Origin: JBFKMV01 sp041629655
Lineage (GTDB): Bacteria; Acidobacteriota; Polarisedimenticolia; Polarisedimenticolales; Polarisedimenticolaceae
DNA length: 10,373 bases
Direction of reading: 5' to 3'
Assembly (NCBI GenBank): GCA_041629655.1
Contig: JBFKMV010000180.1
Coordinates: forward strand, 1-10,373
Shown here: positions 4,850 to 10,373 of the stretch, piece by piece
How the letters are laid out: each line of letters begins with the position of its first letter
Numbering within the stretch: position 1 is the first letter of the stretch
Notes under the pieces: model-generated
Told to the model about the DNA's origin: nothing
Databases searched by the model: none
What the model saw: only the letters and a program-made list of their open reading frames with translations
Translations under genes and position numbers: made by a program

Positions 4850-5454
4850 GACGTCTCCTCCCCCGCCCTCTCCCGGCCGAGCTCCTCGAGCCGCTTGCGC
4901 ACCATCAGCCGGGCGCGGTGCAGCCGCATCTTGATCGTGGATTCCGGAACCTCCAGGGCCTCGGCGGTCTCGCGGGTGCTGAGCTCCTCGATGTCGCGCA
5001 GGGCCAGCACCACGCGGTACGGCGCGGGGAGCGCGGCGATCGCCGCGCGCACGGCGGACCGGGCCTCCTCGCGCGACAGCAGCTCGTCGGGGAGCGGTCC
5101 GACGTCCGCGACCTCGGCGGCGGTGGCGCCGTCGAACCTCGGCATCAGCTCCTCCAGCGACAGCTCGCGCTGGGGCTCGAACTTGCTCCGCCGGCGCTTC
5201 ATCAGGCAGGCGTTGGCGGCCACGCGGTACAGCCAGGAGCGGATCGCGCGCGGCTCCTTGAGCTGCTTGAGCGAGCGGAAGGCCTGGAACAGCGTGTCCT
5301 GGGCCACGTCGCGAGCATCCTCGCGCTCGCCGCAAACGCGCATGCCGAAGCCGTAGATGCGGTCGCCGTAACGGTCCACGAAGCGCTCGAACGCCTCGGG
5401 CTCCTCGCGCTGGATGCTCTCCAGCAACGCCTGGTCGTCGGACGTCGTCGCCAC
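4846..5454 (-). CDS. ECF-type RNA polymerase sigma factor
   Basis: The 202-aa protein has the two-domain ECF arrangement. Region 2 (about 20-90) contains EAFERFVDRYGDRIYGFGMR, DARDVAQDTLFQAFRSL and RSWLYRVAANACLMKRRR. Region 4 (about 140-190) contains PAPYRVVLALRDIEELS followed by the helix-turn-helix TRETAEALEVPESTIKMRL. I chose GTG at 5452-5454: GGAGGA (5461-5466) lies 6 nt upstream, and the protein then begins (V/M)ATTSDDQALLESIQREEPEAF, the normal ECF N-terminus. The frame stays open for another 164 codons upstream, but that part is low-complexity and overlaps the divergent efflux gene. It heads the leftward redox operon and probably directs transcription of it; no confident ECF promoter motif was found. 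The zinc anti-sigma partner follows with a 4-bp overlap. Confidence 0.93.
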   Translation of the reverse strand: MATTSDDQALLESIQREEPEAFERFVDRYGDRIYGFGMRVCGEREDARDVAQDTLFQAFRSLKQLKEPRAIRSWLYRVAANACLMKRRRSKFEPQRELSLEELMPRFDGATAAEVADVGPLPDELLSREEARSAVRAAIAALPAPYRVVLALRDIEELSTRETAEALEVPESTIKMRLHRARLMVRKRLEELGRERAGEETS

Positions 5455-5477
5455 GGCCGTTCCTCCGCGGCGAGGAT

Positions 5478-5491
5478 GGTAGCATCGTGCC
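5478..5491 (+). promoter_or_regulatory. Candidate promoter element in the divergent sigma/efflux region
   Basis: GGTAGCATCGTGCC repeats, with one base removed, the element at 934-948. Read as a -10 (TAGCAT, 5480-5485), it would start an efflux transcript with a leader of about 100 nt. No good -35 is visible 16-18 nt upstream (that position lies at the sigma gene start). The reverse strand reads TACCAT at 5476-5481, a possible -10 for the sigma operon. The 136-bp region (5455-5590) must hold control of both operons. Confidence 0.25.
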
Positions 5492-5561
5492 GTCGAACGG
5501 CCCTCGAGCCGACCGGGGCTGACCCGTGACCTCTTCCTCCCGAGCGCATCTTCAAAGACGT

Positions 5562-5576
5562 GGGTGGTTCGCACCC
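5562..5576 (+). repeat. Stem-loop directly before the TolC-type gene ribosome site
   Basis: GGGTG (5562-5566) pairs with CACCC (5572-5576) around loop GTTCG, and two G-U pairs can extend the stem. It ends 2 nt before AGGAG (5579-5583), the ribosome site of the gene at 5591, so it could affect translation initiation. The stem is short and untested. Confidence 0.35.
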
Positions 5577-5590
5577 GTAGGAGCGGATGG

Positions 5591-6943
5591 ATGGATCGAC
5601 CCGTCGTCGCCGCAGGAATCGCTCTCTCACTGGCGCTGGGCGGCCTCGCCGGGGCCGCGGAGCCGCCGCCGGATCCGCTGACGCCCGAGGCGGCGGTCTC
5701 ACTGGCGCTCGCGCACCACCCGATGCTCGCGGCGGCGGGCGCTTCGGCCGACGGCGCGCGGGCCGACCGCAGCCTGGCTCGTTCGGGCTTGCTGCCCCGG
5801 GTCGGGATCGTGGAGCAGCTGAACCGCTCCACCAACCCCGTGTTCGTGTTCGCCTCCAAGCTGGGGCAGGAGCGTTTCGGCCCCGACGACTTCGCCATCG
5901 AGGCGCTGAACCGGCCCTCGCCGTTGACCAACGCCGCGACGCGCATCGAGGTCGAGCAGAACGTGTGGGACGCGGGGCGGACCCGGCTCTCGATCGGAGC
6001 CGCCGGGGCCGGCGTGGAGGCCGCCGACCTGGAGCGTCAGCGCGCGGGGCAGCAGATCGCGTTCGAGGCCCGGGAAGCGTTCTGGAACGTGGTCCTGGCC
6101 GAGCAGATGCTGGCGGTCGCGCTGGAGAGCGAGGCCGCGGCGGAGGAGAACCTGCGCCTGGCCGGCGAGCGCGTCGAGGCGGGCGTCGCCCTGCGCTCCG
6201 ACCGGATGTCGGCCGAGGTGCGCCGGTCCGAGGTCCGGGCGATGCGCGTCCGCGCCGAGCACGGGGTTCCGGTGGCCCGCGTCGCGCTGGCCCGGGCGCT
6301 GGGCGTCGAGGGCCCGGTCGCGGCTCGCCTCGCGTTCGACGAGCCGCAGGACGCCCCGGCCGCGGACGATGCCGGGGCACGGGTGGCCGAGGCGCTGGAG
6401 CAGCGCCCCGACCTGAGCGCCCTGGACCGGCGGCTGCGCCAGTCCGAGCTGGGACTGCGTCTGGCCCGCAGCGGCCGCTTGCCGGTGATCGGGGCCGGGG
6501 CGAGCTACGAGCGCAACGACGAGGATCCGTTCGGCGGAGCCGGGGACAACTGGAGCGTGGGCCTGGCGCTGCGGCTGTCGCTGTTCGACGGCGGCGAGAC
6601 GCGGGCGCGCGCCGACCGGGCCCGTGCCGACCGCGCCCGGCTGGAACAGCTGCGGCGGGCGATGCGCGACGGGATCCGGCTGCAGGTGCGGGCCGCGTGG
6701 GCGGACCGGGCCGTCGCGGCGGAGCGGTTGCGCCTGGCCAGCGCCGCCCTCGACGAGGCCGCGGAGGCGCTGCGCATCGTGCGCGAGCGCTACGCGGAGG
6801 GGTTGGCCGTGATGGTGGAGCTGCTGGGGGCCGAGGCGGCGCTGTCCGGCGCTCGCGCCCGGCGGGTCGAGGCGTTGCGCGACCTGGCGGTCTCGACCGC
6901 AGCGCTGGACCTGGCCGTGGGCCGGTTGCCGCAGGGGAGCTGA
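5591..6943 (+). CDS. TolC-family outer membrane efflux protein
   Basis: The ATG at 5591 is preceded by AGGAG with 7 nt spacing and gives a 450-aa protein with a signal peptide: a short basic start, hydrophobic VVAAGIALSLALGGLAG and cleavage near AGA-AE (about residues 22-23). A GTG start nine codons upstream (5564) is less likely. The mature protein has the duplicated outer-membrane-efflux layout. LTPEAAVSLALAHHPMLAA (about 31-49) opens repeat 1, and long Ala/Arg/Glu-rich coiled-coil helices follow. EALEQRPDLSALDRRLRQSELGLRLARSGRLP opens repeat 2, followed by a strand segment NWSVGLALRLSLFDGGETRAR. TolC-type trimers form the channel through the outer membrane and periplasm for RND or ABC exporters. 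The adaptor gene begins 6 bp downstream and the RND permease follows, so this is the exit duct of that pump. The substrate is unknown. Confidence 0.93.
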   Translation: MDRPVVAAGIALSLALGGLAGAAEPPPDPLTPEAAVSLALAHHPMLAAAGASADGARADRSLARSGLLPRVGIVEQLNRSTNPVFVFASKLGQERFGPDDFAIEALNRPSPLTNAATRIEVEQNVWDAGRTRLSIGAAGAGVEAADLERQRAGQQIAFEAREAFWNVVLAEQMLAVALESEAAAEENLRLAGERVEAGVALRSDRMSAEVRRSEVRAMRVRAEHGVPVARVALARALGVEGPVAARLAFDEPQDAPAADDAGARVAEALEQRPDLSALDRRLRQSELGLRLARSGRLPVIGAGASYERNDEDPFGGAGDNWSVGLALRLSLFDGGETRARADRARADRARLEQLRRAMRDGIRLQVRAAWADRAVAAERLRLASAALDEAAEALRIVRERYAEGLAVMVELLGAEAALSGARARRVEALRDLAVSTAALDLAVGRLPQGS

Positions 6944-6949
6944 ACGACG

Positions 6950-8017
6950 ATGAGACGACTGCGTGCTTCGATCTTCCTGGCGCTCGCGGCGGCAGTTGCC
7001 GGTTGCGGGCACGACGAGGCGCGACACCCGCGCCAGACCGGCCCGGCGGTCGAGGTGGCCGTGGTGACCGCCGCCGAGGAGCCCTGGCCCGGCGGCCCCA
7101 CGTTCAGCGGCACGGTCGAGCCGCTGCGGCGCGCCGAGCTGGCGACGGTGCTGATGGGTCGCGTCGACGCGGTGCTGCACGACGCGGGCGACACGGTCGC
7201 CCGCGATGCGCTGCTGGCGCGCGTGGAGAGTCGCGAGGTCGCGGCGCGGCTGGCCCAGGCCGAGTCGGCCGTGGCCGCGGCGCGGGCCGCCGAACGCAAC
7301 GCCGCGGCGACCCGCGATCGGATCGAGCGGCTGCACGCGCGGCAGGCGGCCACGCAGCAGCATCTCGACGACGCCCGAGCGGGACACGAAGCTGCGCAGG
7401 CCGGTCTGGGCGCCGCGGAGGAGGGGGTCGCGGCGGCACGGATGTACGTCTCCTACGCCGAGGTCCGCGCTCCCTTCGCGGGAGTCGTGGTCGAGCGCCA
7501 CGTCGAGGCCGGCGACACCGCCGCGCCCGGGATGCCGCTGTTCACGCTGGAGGATCTGTCCCGGGTCAAGATCGAGGCGCAGGTCCCGGAGACCGTCGCC
7601 GGCGGCCTGGCCCCGGGCGACCCCGTCGAGGTCGAGGTCCCGTCGGCCGGCGGCGCCCGCGCCGGGGAGATCGCCGAAGTGCTGCCCGCCGCCGATCCGG
7701 ACAGCCGCACGTTCACGGTTCGCGTGCTGCTCGGGAACGCGGATCGCGCGCTCCGCTCCGGCACCTTCGCGCGGCTGCGGATCTCCGGCGCCGCGACGCC
7801 CGTGCTGGCGGTGCCGGAGTCGGCGGTGCTCGAGCGCGGGGCGCTGCGCGGCGTCTTCGTCGTCGGCACCGAGGGGCTGGCCCGGGTGCGCTGGGTCACG
7901 CTCGGCGAGCGCCGCGACGGCCGGGTGGCCGTGCTGACCGGCCTGTCGCCGGGCGAGCGCGTCGTGGCCGAGCCGCCGCTGGCGCTCCAGGACGGCTCGC
8001 CGGTGGAGGCGCGCTGA
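6950..8017 (+). CDS. RND efflux membrane-fusion adaptor (lipoprotein)
   Basis: This 355-aa protein begins with a lipoprotein signal peptide; the lipobox VAGC places the lipidated cysteine at residue 19, anchoring it in the inner membrane facing the periplasm. Next come the first half of the barrel-sandwich (lipoyl-like) domain (about 63-94, GRVDAVLHDAGDTVARDALL), an alpha-hairpin coiled coil (about 95-165), and the second half (VRAPFAGVVVERHVEAGDT, about 172-190). The beta-barrel (about 205-280) and the membrane-proximal domain follow. This order is typical of HlyD/AcrA-type adaptors linking an RND pump to TolC. The ATG is 6 bp behind the outer membrane gene, with GGGGAG as ribosome site within that gene's end, and the permease ATG is 1 bp after its stop. 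There is no His-rich or metal-binding extension that would mark a CzcB/CusB metal adaptor. Confidence 0.94.
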   Translation: MRRLRASIFLALAAAVAGCGHDEARHPRQTGPAVEVAVVTAAEEPWPGGPTFSGTVEPLRRAELATVLMGRVDAVLHDAGDTVARDALLARVESREVAARLAQAESAVAAARAAERNAAATRDRIERLHARQAATQQHLDDARAGHEAAQAGLGAAEEGVAAARMYVSYAEVRAPFAGVVVERHVEAGDTAAPGMPLFTLEDLSRVKIEAQVPETVAGGLAPGDPVEVEVPSAGGARAGEIAEVLPAADPDSRTFTVRVLLGNADRALRSGTFARLRISGAATPVLAVPESAVLERGALRGVFVVGTEGLARVRWVTLGERRDGRVAVLTGLSPGERVVAEPPLALQDGSPVEAR

Positions 8018-8018
8018 C

Positions 8019-10373
<2,355 letters not shown>

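Noticed and set aside
5470..5500. Sigma-54 promoter (GGCACG...GC) on the minus strand
   Set aside because: The spacing between the GG and GC dinucleotides is too short for a -24/-12 promoter.
5455..5946. N-terminal extension of the sigma factor frame
   Set aside because: The extension is low-complexity Arg/Ser/Pro-rich sequence overlapping the TolC gene, and a good ribosome site and normal ECF N-terminus occur at GTG 5454.

Overview
The window is very GC-rich and densely coding, with almost every third codon position G or C. It looks like a Gram-negative chromosome, because it carries a TolC/adaptor/RND efflux operon and a lipoprotein signal. The phylum cannot be read from the sequence; acidobacterial, deltaproteobacterial or similar high-GC lineages are plausible but unproven. 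There is no integrase, transposase, phage gene or CRISPR array.

Left part (1-966). The 5' end of an RNase R-type exoribonuclease gene runs leftward out of the window. Divergent from it is a tRNA-Leu(CAG) gene with encoded CCA and a good -35/-10 promoter. A perfect inverted copy of the end of the tRNA lies just downstream. Next, on the minus strand with a strong Shine-Dalgarno, is a 68-aa peptide gene. Its N-terminus reads like a double-glycine (GG) export leader, ending ELDKVRGG. This is the most unusual item in the window.

Middle (967-5454). A 572-aa class V, cysteine desulfurase-like PLP enzyme reads rightward. It converges, with a 13-bp overlap, on a six-gene leftward operon: ECF sigma factor, zinc-binding (HxxxCxxC) anti-sigma, a small DUF2892 membrane protein, a DUF302 protein, a protein disulfide oxidoreductase (PDO) of two thioredoxin folds with CPYC only in the second, and an OsmC-type peroxidase. 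Spacing is tight: 4-bp overlap, 90 bp, 4 bp, 6 bp and 76 bp. The cargo is almost entirely thiol/redox or cysteine-containing proteins, so a thiol, peroxide, reactive-sulfur or metal stress regulon under the sigma/anti-sigma pair is a reasonable inference.

Right part (5455-10373). A 136-bp divergent region separates that operon from a rightward tripartite efflux operon: a TolC-type outer membrane factor, a lipoprotein membrane-fusion adaptor, and an RND permease cut by the window edge after 785 codons. The substrate cannot be told from sequence. The divergent layout suggests, but does not show, that the efflux pump and the redox operon answer the same stress.
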